From Macrothele yani (lineage: Eukaryota > Arthropoda > Arachnida > Araneae > Macrothelidae), in assembly GCA_039090855.1 (NCBI GenBank), contig CM077023.1, positions 78,405,127-78,469,126 of the forward strand: a DNA stretch of 64,000 nt. The letters run 5' to 3'. A program made the translations under genes and the position numbers. This document shows positions 54,285 through 64,000 of this stretch, one piece after another (position 1 is the stretch's first letter; each line of letters starts with the position of its first letter). The notes beneath the pieces were generated by a model. The model made no database searches. It saw only the letters and a list, made by a program, of their open reading frames with translations, and had not been told where the DNA came from.

Positions 54285-54939
54285 ATGAACGGCACTCTCT
54301 ATGAAGAAACTTCAAACAACAGTCGAAACAGCGTGGACGTTCCATCTCTCCAGCCTCTGCACATTCCAGCTAAGAGACTGACCCCGACCAGCTTGGGTGT
54401 CACTTATGCGCCTTCCCCGCCAGCCTGCGGTGTAGACCCAGCATCTTCGACATCGGGAGTCATTCGTCATGGTCACAATGGTCAACCCTGGGGCACCTAC
54501 TCTCCAGAAAATCACTCAGCGTTCATGGACACTCACCATACTCAATACAACCAAACTTTGTGCAATGTGCGCGACGGGGTATCTGCCACTAGTTACTATT
54601 ATCCCGACCATGCAGCGAGAACCGTCGATCGGAAACCTTCTGCCATAAAATTCTGGTCCAATTCCTACGACATCCCAAATACGGGTGGGCCTAGCACAGT
54701 TGCTCCGACAGACACTTGCCAATCTTTCGCTCCTCAGACGTGGTGCAATTATACACCGTACTCTGGACGCGTACACGGACACATTGATCCGCACGCGCCG
54801 CAACACATGCCGTATTTTCCGGCCGAAGACAGGAACAGGACATCCACGATGGACAGCTATACCCCGACCGACGGTTATACCCTAAGGACCTTCTCCACAG
54901 ATGTCCACTGTCCGACGACCTACGTCCCTTCAGGCACAG
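54285..54939 (+). CDS. Abd-B: Abdominal-B-like Hox protein, first coding exon
   Basis: Abd-B is the posterior Hox transcription factor of arthropods; this exon encodes the N-terminal region before the homeodomain. The 218 codons show LQPLHIPAKRLTPTSLGV (residues about 22-39; fly Abd-B has a PLHIPA-x-R segment upstream of its homeodomain), a WGTYSPENH segment, a Tyr/His-rich middle, CQSFAPQTWCNYTPY, and YFPAEDRNR followed by DGYTLR. There is no transmembrane or enzymatic motif; composition is that of a Hox N-terminal activation region. The exon ends in a phase-1 GTAAGC donor (54940), so the homeobox must lie downstream beyond this window. The frame runs on into the intron for 24 codons before stopping. 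Coding composition differs clearly from the transposon debris. Identity rests on recalled motifs and is likely but not proven. Confidence 0.7.
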
Positions 54940-57900
54940 GTAAGCTTCTCTCTCTGTGTTTTATAGCCGTCGTAAGTGCCTGTCTCTTTGTAAAACATGT
55001 CGTAAAATGTTAATAAAAATCAAGCTCCTAAAAGCCACTTCATTCGCCCACTCCCTATATCTTTCTCTCCCAAACTACTCCGTTGGAACCACACCCTCAA
55101 GAAAAAGAATATTCATCATTTATTTGACACTAAAACTGTTTTCGGGAAAAACATGAATCCTATGTTTTTAAGGTAGCATATACGCACATTACACGATTCT
55201 AAATATTTAATATTCTGAATGAAAGTTAAGATTTTATTTTTAGTGTTCATTGTTTTTGTCTTGCAGCTATTTAGGATTACACAGTGCTGTATTTCGCGCT
55301 GGATAATGTACAAATGAATAAATTGGAACAAATGATACATTCCCCTTTTCAGTTAGTACGTAATCTACATGTATTTTCCTTAAGACGGTGAGATGTTTTA
55401 TTCTAAAGAGGAGTACATTTTCAGTCATGCCACATGTAAGAATTCAACATCTAGTGTGAACCAAAGGCAAGAATTTAATTCCTTACTTTTCTTTAATCTC
55501 ATTTTGCAGTTAAAACTTTGTCGAATTGCTTTATTTTTTAGTGACCACATACATTTAATGGTCAATATTTCTTACTCGTGTTTTTACTTTTTCTGAAAAA
55601 CACATGTGTGGTGTGTGTGCCCTGACTGCTATTCTGAAGCTCTGATAGGAAACACGAGGTGCATATATTCTCGTATTTTTTTTAACCGGTAATACGTAAC
55701 GAATTTAATTTTTGTTGTATGCTAAAAATATTAGTGAAGAATTACTTTCAAAATTGTCATATGTTAAACTAAATTCTAAATTTTACATAGAAAGAATACA
55801 TGTCGATAAAGCTATGAGATTTCTTGTTGTGCATGCTTTTCAGTCAGTTACCGCATGAACATTATTCATCACATCTCATTATTAAGTGCATGTGAATTAA
55901 TGTAGTCATATCAACACAACGATTTTATGTGGCGACTTATAAATTAATACAGGAAAAACTTGCTTATTGCCTACATATGCTGACATGTGAAAAAAATAAA
56001 GTTTTCGGCAAACATCAGATGGATACAGCGTGTTTGTTAAAAGCATACAGCCTCTTCATATTTTGATTTCTTCGAGAACTCGCCTAGACCAAGAGGATGC
56101 ACATACATTTCAAAACTTTAAGCAATTTTGATCGGAAGTTTAAACCTTATTATTTCTTTCTTGCTATGGTAAGTTTTAGTGATAGATGAAACATGTATAC
56201 ATATTTGTTTTAATAAACGTACGGTGTGCGCATGTGATAAATAATGCTTAAACTATTATATTTGTCATTTTCTACGCGAGTCGCTACTTAACAAGTGTGT
56301 ATGGATTACACATCATTGTGGCTACAATTTTCTACAGAAGCATATTTTATCTACCGGAATTTATTAAAAGTACTCCCAGTGTGACACTTTAGAAAAATGT
56401 ACTGAGTGTGCCGCTGTCCAAAAGTACGATGAATGTACTTTTCTGATAATGATAGGAAAGTCCACCAGGGTTTGATCATCGGAAAGGTGTCCAAATCCCA
56501 GGCTTTGGTCCTTATAATCCCAAGAGGAAACCCAAATCACTATAATATTATACTTTTCTTTTTACGCTGGCTTTTTCTTTACAGCTATTTTAAATTTGCG
56601 CAAGTAATTTAATTTCTCTCTCTGAAACTGCTCAGGGAAAATTTTGGTCATACGCGAAAAAAGTAAAACACATATGTGTTTTGCAAAAGTTAAAGTTTAA
56701 CTGCTGAGACATGGGCAGCTGTTCGAAAACCTGTTCATTCATAAGGGAAAACATGTTCCTCCATTTGATTTTTAATATTTTTATCAGCAGTTAAGTACAG
56801 TCCTTTCTGAAAAAATATTACTAGGTCTTTTCTTGGTCAGTAAGACCTAATCATAATATTCTTTCACCATTTATGTACTCTACATGTAAAATATATCACC
56901 AACCATACAAATACTAGAATTATTACTGGCTTATTTCTTATAAACAAATGGATGACAAATATTTTATAATACTAATATTGTGATGTACAAGATTTTATAA
57001 AAGTGTGCATTGACTTAACACGAAAGTTGACTTGATTGCAATTACCCTTCAAAACTGAAAACGTGCCTGAAGTTCCTGTACTGGATCCTCCTATTTACAT
57101 GTAGTGTGGAACTATTTGCTTGTCGTTTGTGCATTAATTACTTATCCATATATCAGTAAATAATTTGCTCACGGGAGACTTAATACATTTTCAGAGAAAA
57201 AAGAGCTTTAATTTTTCATTTAGGTATTTAAAAAATATTGTTCATATTAAAGTTTTTAGTTTGAAAATAGTTTTCATTGAGTGTCCTAAACTTTAACATC
57301 AAATGTACAGGGAACAATGGAAGTTTGAATATAATGCGGATAATGTAGCCTCATTGTGGCCGTCATAGTTAGGCTCCGAGGTTCACATGCCCATGATCGG
57401 GCTCTGAGTACACTAATTACTCAACTATAGGAAAATACACTTACCGTGTAGGACTTAGAAAATATCCTCAGTGTGCAGCAATACGTAATTTCACAAAAAA
57501 TGACCTCATTTGGAACAAGGTCAGTTCAAATCTGATTTTACTTGTTTGCCACACTGGAAGCAAAAATCAAAAGGGTTGTGTTCTCTCACGTGAAATGTGT
57601 TTTCTGCTCTAGGAAGAGCACTGAGAGGGCACTTTATAAATGTTACCTGACGATGAGTATTCCTGGTCAGGTAATATTTTGGAAAAGTTTCTAGAGAAAA
57701 TGTATCCTGAAGAGTAGATATAATCTATATAGCACCGATATTTGGCATCGGTTTCTTTTTTAATAAGGGTAACACTAGAACTTTAAACATGAATTTCTCC
57801 CTGATAGAGATCTTTTCCCAAGGTTTGAGTGATAAACAAATGTTGTCCACACATTCTTGCACTTCTTTTGGATTGACACAACAATAATTTTGCTGTATTC

Positions 57901-60900
57901 CCCCTCATTTTTATCTCATTTAGTCATCGAATCTATGAGACAGATAACTGATATAGAGTTTCGTACATTCTCGAAACACGAATAATAAGATATTTTGCCC
58001 AGTTAAAAATCAATTAAACTCAGTTCTTTCATGAAACTATTACTTCAGCAATTACACACATATTAATAAAGACATCAGACCTGCACACTTACAAAGGGTT
58101 CTTTTCCGTAGACATAATTAGAACGACCTTAAAAAGTTACGTTATATTTTTATATTTTCCCCAAACTGGGTTGAAACATAAAACATTCGAACGTGCCCGT
58201 GTAGTTATTTTTGTGATCTTGTTAAAATATGGGACGAAATTGTGTATTCGGCTTTCGCATCTTAATATTAGTACGAGGAACAGCTGCTTCGACACACGCA
58301 GCACACAATTTTTACCACGACATACTACCAGGCGAAAGCCTCCCCAGTTCTGTATCTCGACTCTCCCTTATTTTTCAATTTTCTGCTATTTTCGTCCAGA
58401 AAGCTCTCTGTTGCCAACTTATCATTTACATGGTCGTTTCCTTGCTCTTGATTCTGGCCTGTTGGTCAGTATTTATGTTGTCTAGCTCTGAGCGCTCTAA
58501 CTAAGATGTGTCCAGAATATTTCTACTAGAGAACCTTTATAACTGATAATATTTGCCACTATCATAGTTTCACGGACGCATAAGTTTTTCTTTTTCCGTT
58601 TTCTGTCTCAAACATGCATCTTCCCATAGTCTCTTCAGCTGCTTGCCTAATGTATTGCATTTATGTACAGTGCTAGGCAAAAGTTGAACATCATTCCATT
58701 TTTCATAAATAGCAAAGCACACTCGAAATTCGATAAATCGTGAAATAACACCTTCTTGTGAAAAAACATCAAACAACACTCAAAAACAGCAAAATTCTAC
58801 AATCAGCTTTTTACCAAATTAACTGAATAAGGGGGATCAAAGGTAAAGAATCTATTATTTTCTTTACAGGTAGTAAAATCGTTTAAAATCTGAAGGAAAT
58901 TCCATGGCTGTTATATGAATAAATTTACTGAATGTTTAAGCGCAAGTACATAAAGATTTTGTTGAGATCGGTTTACTAAAATTTGGAAGAAGCTACAAAA
59001 ATTTAAACGCTCATAATTCTTGTAATGTAATTTATAACCGATATGGTGCTACAGATCGATTTTAGAGTTCGGCAACTTTACTTTAGTGTTTCTTTTATAA
59101 AAGTGTTTTAACATTTACTATGTTTTGGATGTGCCTTTATAACAGACAAATCATTGAATGTAGCCTAGCTTTTGTTTAGCAATGTAATATTACGTAGTCT
59201 AAAAAAATATTTCATGTCTTGTTTATGTGAAATAGTGAAACTCATTTTCACAGGAAAACTGCTTTGCATTAAAGCTGAGTTAGGGAAAATCTATTTAATT
59301 AATGCGCCTTTTTTCAGCATCAAGGATTTTTCAAAAAATCCGAAAGGATTCTTTAAATAAATTAATTCCGCTTTGAAATGCGCTAATCTTTTCAATTGAG
59401 TGTATTTATTTAGATCACGGGTACCAAAATTGATCAGACGAGGGCATTGTTATTACAGAATTTTGACGGGGCTTCGTGATTACTATTAAATTTGATATAT
59501 GCAAACTCAGTAAAAAAAACTGCTTTGTAAGTGTCGTATTGATTTCTGAATCATGCTTCTGCAAAAACAATGATATAATCATAAGAAATCATTCAGAAAA
59601 TTTCTCAGCCTATGAAAAGTGTTTCATGTTTTTTTACGTGTGAAAGCTCAAATTTTTCAGCTTACAAAAAGTCGTTTCGAATTATTTTTTTACGTATGAA
59701 AACTCTCAAATATGAATCGCACGCATGTTTAGAATTAAGGAAATATAATTTTAGGATAAGTGAGAAGTTGTTTCTCCCCGTTATCAGAACAGATTATAAA
59801 TGCCCATCAGAAACAGTCAATATTTGATTAGATACCACATATTTTTTCTTCGAAAATGTGTTTCCACGCACATACACTGAAATTAAACCACGAGCATAAG
59901 CATTAATTGATATTACTTCAGCTGGTATTAATTGACTGCATTTCAAGAAAGAGGAAATTGTAAGGAATAAAAAACGTAAACGACATATTTTTAAAAATGT
60001 TAAATGTGAAACTACGGATCTATATCAAAACTATGTACTTTTATATCGGTCGGTCAAGTGATTAATTTTTACCGATGAGATGTTGGTTTGTGGGCAGAAC
60101 AAATCGAAGCCAAACCGTCGTAGACTGAATGTCTCTAATCTAGATGATAAACGCTTATTGTTTCTTGTCAGCCTAAACCAAAATTTAAAGACGTTATCCA
60201 AAATAGAGAGTGGACCGGTCTTGAAGTTTCCATGTTTTTAAAATTAAAATAGAAAGGAAGTGAGAAAAAATAAGACAACACTTATGCTTAATACCTACTA
60301 TGTTTTTTCTGTAGCACAGTTTTCACAAGAATACGTTATTTAGAAGTTTATTATTAGTATGTACTTCAGCGGACACGGTGTTTTCATTTGTGTACCTTTG
60401 TTGCTTGTTATATCTATAAATCCAAATATATTCAATTGTCCCTTGCAGGATTTAAAGCACCCTTCCCTTCAGCATGTATCTTAGGTGACAATTTACACCA
60501 ACAATTTTTTTCTTTTTTTTTACAATTAGCACAGAAAATCTTTTTAATACACAGGTATCGTAAGCAAAACCATTTTTCGTTTGTCAAAATGGAGTTATAT
60601 AAAGGATGTTCATAAATATCTCATTGATCATAATGGGAAACTACAATATCATTAGTATTCCTCAGTAAGGCCAATAAAAGTTTGAATAATGTACACTTTT
60701 CATACTTGCATCCATATTGTGTGAGATGCTTGTTATTAGGCTGTTCTGAGTTCACCATTAATCTTCAAGTAGTATTAGCTATTCTATATGAGTAAAGTGA
60801 ACAGACATTGGAACACTGATGAGGACAAAATTGCGTAGTATCCCCTAATTTAGGGACACACACACACACACACACCCGCGCACACCCACGCAAGGAAAAT

Positions 60901-60955
60901 TGTCATAAAACTATATTGTTTTACTAAGTGTGGTATTGCATCTGAAAATTTTTAG
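54940..60955 (+). other. Presumed intron 1 of the Abd-B-like gene
   Basis: Begins with GTAAGC and a pyrimidine-rich stretch. About 6 kb of AT-rich sequence without recognisable transposons or coding exons follows. A small inverted repeat TTACCTGAC/GTCAGGTAA lies at 57646-57678. Frames of up to 104 codons (58171-58485) occur but have no family resemblance. Regulatory elements are expected in such an intron, but none can be assigned from one sequence. A (CA)n run lies at 60858-60880. No acceptor leading to a homeobox was seen before the window ends. Confidence 0.5.
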
Positions 60956-61165
60956 ACCGCCCCGGCGACGCAGAGGCCAAATCGCTAGCTTCTGACTATT
61001 TGTGATAAGTCAGGGTTTGAGTCCCGATGAGGCATGGATGCTGTGTTTATTTTACGGCATTGTCTCTCTCCCTTCCCTGGAACCAGTGGCCCTACATTAG
61101 GGACGGGCAACTGCTAATAGCCCACCGAGTTTTTCACGGTGGTCGTTAAATCCCCACACAAAAAA
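60956..61165 (+). repeat. tRNA-derived SINE (main family), old copy in intron
   Basis: Plus-strand copy: CCGCCCCGGCGACGCAGAGG head, a worn B box (GGTTTGAGTCCC) and body to CGGTGGTCGTTAAATCC. Many differences from the upstream copies indicate greater age. Confidence 0.85.
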
Positions 61166-61744
61166 CTTATCTTAAAAAGATATATCTCGTAGAATGTTGG
61201 CAATTTGTATGGACAAAGCTGAGCTGTGACAGAGAAACATATTCAGCAAAAATGAAATATATTACCTTAGACACACGCTGAATTAAGAGTAAGCTGCATG
61301 GTTCTTATATTTTACTGAAGAACGGGCTGCATGGAGAATTTTCTCATTTTGTAAAAGCTTTTGGTGGAACGCAGAACAAGTACAGTAAAAATTTGTTTTT
61401 ACAATATGTATGTTGGCAGGTGGGCACAAGGGAAACTAATTTTTAAGCGCATTTTTCATTTAGAAACGTAACGGGCTTTCGATAACGTCTAAATTTTGAG
61501 AACATTTGAGGACAAAATCAAAATTCGAGGGCAGTTTGCGTTCCCACCGCCATCAGATGCTTTTGCTGACAGTACATTGAATTCGAGGACTGCCCTCAAG
61601 AATTTAGGACATGAGCCTTATATTTCTGAACAGCATGAGTATTTTCTCTTCACGTATTTCGAGGAATATCAGTCTTCCATGTGTAACACTGAAAGACTGA
61701 GTTCTGATTGGTCTAGGGTACGGGTGCTAACTTCTTGCACTAAG

Positions 61745-61880
61745 TGAGAATCCCGTGGCAAGATATGAGTGCTGTGTTAGTTATTCCTGCGCTGATTCTC
61801 CATCTTCCCTGGAACTAGCGGCTCTGAATTAGGGATAGGCAACTCCTTGTACAACCTTAGATGCGTGTGGGGGTAGTTAA
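61745..61880 (+). repeat. SINE fragment (main family)
   Basis: Starts AGAATCCCGTGGCAAGATATG and keeps the body blocks CTTCCCTGGAAC and TAGGGATAGGCAACT in order. The tRNA head is missing. Strongly diverged. Confidence 0.6.
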
Positions 61881-62094
61881 CCTCCACAAAGATATCAGTA
61901 CACGATCTTACGTTTGGAAAGCTGCTTCCGCACAGGTGTACCATGGGAACAACTGACATTCCTTGAATTTTCACTTTTGCGCAAATAAAATAATTTTAAT
62001 TACCTTCAAGCATTACTTTTTCTTGAAAAGAGCTAACTCGATTTTCAACCAAAAATTGAAATTGCGACGGAAATTCACTGTTGGATAGGAAAAA

Positions 62095-62420
62095 CCATCA
62101 TCGTCAATCATTTTCAATCCATTGCTGAAGTCTCCTCGAGTCTTTCAGAACTTGAACAATCCTCTTCCATGTGACTCCGGCATGCTTTCGAATTTCATCC
62201 ACCCATCTCCCACGTGGTCATTTTATGGGGTCTTTTTACTGTTCCTTGCTATCCAGTCTAGTGTTCCAGTTGTTCAACCCATGGTCAGTTCATGTACCAG
62301 TATGTCCAGTACATTGCCCCTTTAGGGTCTTTACTTTGATCATGATGACATCTAATCGTGTTATTTCCCTGATCTATCAGTTTCTTTTCTTATCTTTCTT
62401 GGTTCATGCATCTCATCATG
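62095..62420 (-). repeat. RTE-type LINE 3'-end fragment (copy 4), old
   Basis: Matches the antisense of the RTE C-terminus with substitutions. CCATCATCGTCAATCATTTT replaces the (ATC)n tail, and GAATTTCATCCACCCATCTC is shared exactly with copies 1 and 2. Only the last 320 bp remain. No intact coding frame. Confidence 0.8.
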
Positions 62421-63439
62421 ATAAGAAAAATGCTGGGAGAGCTAAATTTGTTTATCAATAAAAAACAAAATAATAAAAAAACTCAGTATATAAATTTGCG
62501 AAATTTTTCATCTTCCTTAATAATCTCCCCACGTTTGGTAACAGTAAAATACAAATTTTCTGACACTTGTAATTTCACAGCTCCCCACCCTGAAAATTTA
62601 CTGTTTTGTAGTTTGAGCCCTTTTCTCCCCTAAAAACAGGGATGGCTCAGTTATGGTTGTGACAGCAGATATCCACTGTGGCTCAAAATTTAAGGTAACT
62701 GTTCTGTTTCTTTCACAGACATTTAACGCACTAATAAAACCTACGTGAAGTGTTTCCTATGTTCTTACATATTGTCTATATTGAAAGACAGAACTTTGCA
62801 CAGAATTCCTGAATAACAGTTCTAGAAATCCAAACATAATCTCCTTGATACTTCCATTGTACACAGCTAAATTGTTCGATTTTACATTGAAACAGGACCA
62901 GTTTGTTGACTTCAAGTATATCGGGCTGTTATTCCTAAATGCAAAATTTAGATTCAGACTTTTAAATCTTACAGTTCATAATTACTTTTGACATCTTCGT
63001 TTTAAACAGCATTTCAGTTCACCGACTTTATTTGAAATTGAGGACTCATTCAACTCATTTCATTTAAAATCAAACGCCATTTTACCGAGTTCATTCAGCA
63101 TGAGCAAGATTCTTATCACTTTGCAGTAAACCCAAGTAATTAATTTAAATCTTTTTTACCTTCACCAATTCTAAAAACACGTATAAACAAGCATTCATTT
63201 ATATTTTATGTAAGGTATTTTTATGCTAATTAGGCCATTTTTTCTCAGAATCTAGTCTCCTTTGCTCAGTTTTTAGAAAAATTAATTACGTGCTCGACTT
63301 ATACCAGTTCTCTCACTGACTAAATTATTGCAAAATTAATCGCTTTTTTTTATTTTGTTTGAAGCAGGCCTTAAATTTTGATTTTAAGTTTAATCACCAG
63401 TCATTTCCAAGTTCCACTGTCACTCCATACAGTGACTCT
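62421..63439. other. Intronic AT-rich DNA, no feature seen
   Basis: No coding frame, transposon family or RNA gene could be recognised in this kilobase. Confidence 0.45.
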
Positions 63440-63640
63440 ACAGTGGTCCTGCTTCTGACCATTCGTCCGAGATGGGTTTGGGTTCGAGTTCCAGGAGACG
63501 CATGGATGCTGTGTTTGTCTTACGCCACTGGCTCTCACCCTGTTTTGGAACCAATCGCCTTAACTTAGGGACGGGCGACTGTTTATAGTTCATTGAGTTG
63601 CTCAGGTGATAGTTGAACACCCAAATTAAAAAAAAAAAAA
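63440..63640 (+). repeat. tRNA-derived SINE (main family), old copy
   Basis: Plus-strand copy with worn B box (GGGTTCGAGTTCC), the body block TTAGGGACGGGCGACTG and an A-run at 63629-63641 (a second A-run follows at 63663-63673). The head is poorly preserved. Confidence 0.75.
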
Positions 63641-64000
63641 ACAGTACATAAACCGCCAAATTAAAAAAAAAAAAACAGTACTTAAAGAGAGCTTGACTGA
63701 TTCGATAAAATCGGAGACTACAGCGGTCTTTGTGATGCCTATGTATATTAACAACATTCAACGTTTCTCACAAATGTTTTATTCTTTAAGCCGACCAAAG
63801 ATTTGCTGGGCTCTGGCCTAGCTTCATCAGGACGAATGGCACGTAATATTCAAATCGTATGTGACATCAACGGTGTTTACAGTCACGTTTTTTAGTTAGT
63901 TGCTTCCACGCGCTTGATAGAAATGATGTAGATGCCATGTCATTAACAAGTTGCGAAGAATTTTGATATTTGTGGAAAGCTTCCAAGAGTATCAAATTTG
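63641..64000. other. Window end, no gene seen
   Basis: No supportable gene. The sequence probably still belongs to intron 1 of the Abd-B-like gene. Confidence 0.4.

Noticed and set aside
54285..55013. Taking the full 242-codon frame as one complete protein
   Set aside because: A strong GTAAGC donor at 54940 is followed by pyrimidine-rich non-coding-looking sequence, and a Hox protein needs a homeodomain that is absent here.
57646..57678. 9-bp inverted repeat TTACCTGAC/GTCAGGTAA as a microRNA precursor
   Set aside because: The stem is too short for a microRNA hairpin and pairing does not extend beyond nine bases.
58171..58485. 104-codon frame in the presumed intron
   Set aside because: No motif, no splice-site support and two overlapping frames of similar length; fits chance in 9 kb of DNA.

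Overview
The window is eukaryotic and most likely from an arthropod, probably a chelicerate. The evidence is the repertoire of mobile elements: Tc1/mariner, hAT, RTE- and I-type LINEs, tRNA-derived SINEs, and Penelope-like elements with the permuted Naiad-type domain order. There is also one host exon whose protein fits the 5' coding exon of the Hox gene Abdominal-B. The DNA is AT-rich and full of microsatellites, poly-A/T runs and decayed open frames. No bacterial features were seen.

Layout. 0-4.4 kb: a tRNA-derived SINE and a decayed ZMYM1/hAT-type transposase gene (minus strand). 4.4-11.4 kb: a decayed Polinton/Maverick-like (virus-like) block, minus strand, read in the order promoter, spliced protein-primed DNA polymerase B, AlkB-type dioxygenase, PC4-domain protein. 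Two arrays of short hairpins shaped like histone-mRNA 3' stem-loops follow the polymerase and the PC4 gene. 11.5-16.9 kb: an I-clade LINE with gag-like ORF1 and EN-RT-RNase H ORF2, fused at each end to fragments of two different Tc1 families. 16.9-24.2 kb: a Naiad-like Penelope element bracketed by ~1 kb inverted pseudo-LTRs, with an RTE LINE that keeps a 568-codon frame inserted in it. 24.3-32.7 kb: a long hairpin of pseudo-LTR sequence, a second Naiad-like copy split by a SINE, a near full-length RTE copy, another pseudo-LTR piece and a Tc1 element, mostly joined through (TA)n, (CA)n or (CT)n microsatellites.

32.9-35.5 kb: a degenerate tandem array with a ~147 bp period; each unit carries a core resembling the CTCF motif (CCGCTAGGGGGCG type). 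35.7-41.6 kb: a truncated third-family Tc1 gene, then a second non-LTR retroelement that carries a nested Tc1 (TA target) and a nested SINE (14 bp target duplication). 41.9-52.3 kb: SINEs, a mariner relic, a solo pseudo-LTR, a Tc1 with an unbroken 342-codon frame, a 2.05 kb non-autonomous hAT-like element and a third RTE copy.

52.3-64 kb: the character changes. A presumed promoter/5' UTR leads into a 655-nt coding exon (54285-54939) ending in a GTAAGC donor, with the PLHIPA-x-R and TWCNY segments expected of arthropod Abd-B. More than 9 kb of presumed intron 1 follows, holding only old SINEs and one old RTE tail. The window thus looks like the transposon-rich 5' flank and start of an Abd-B locus. 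Three points most deserve follow-up: the CTCF-like array about 19 kb upstream of the Hox exon, the AlkB/PC4/histone-like-hairpin block, and an in-frame TGA at a putative cysteine position of the Naiad element, which may encode selenocysteine.
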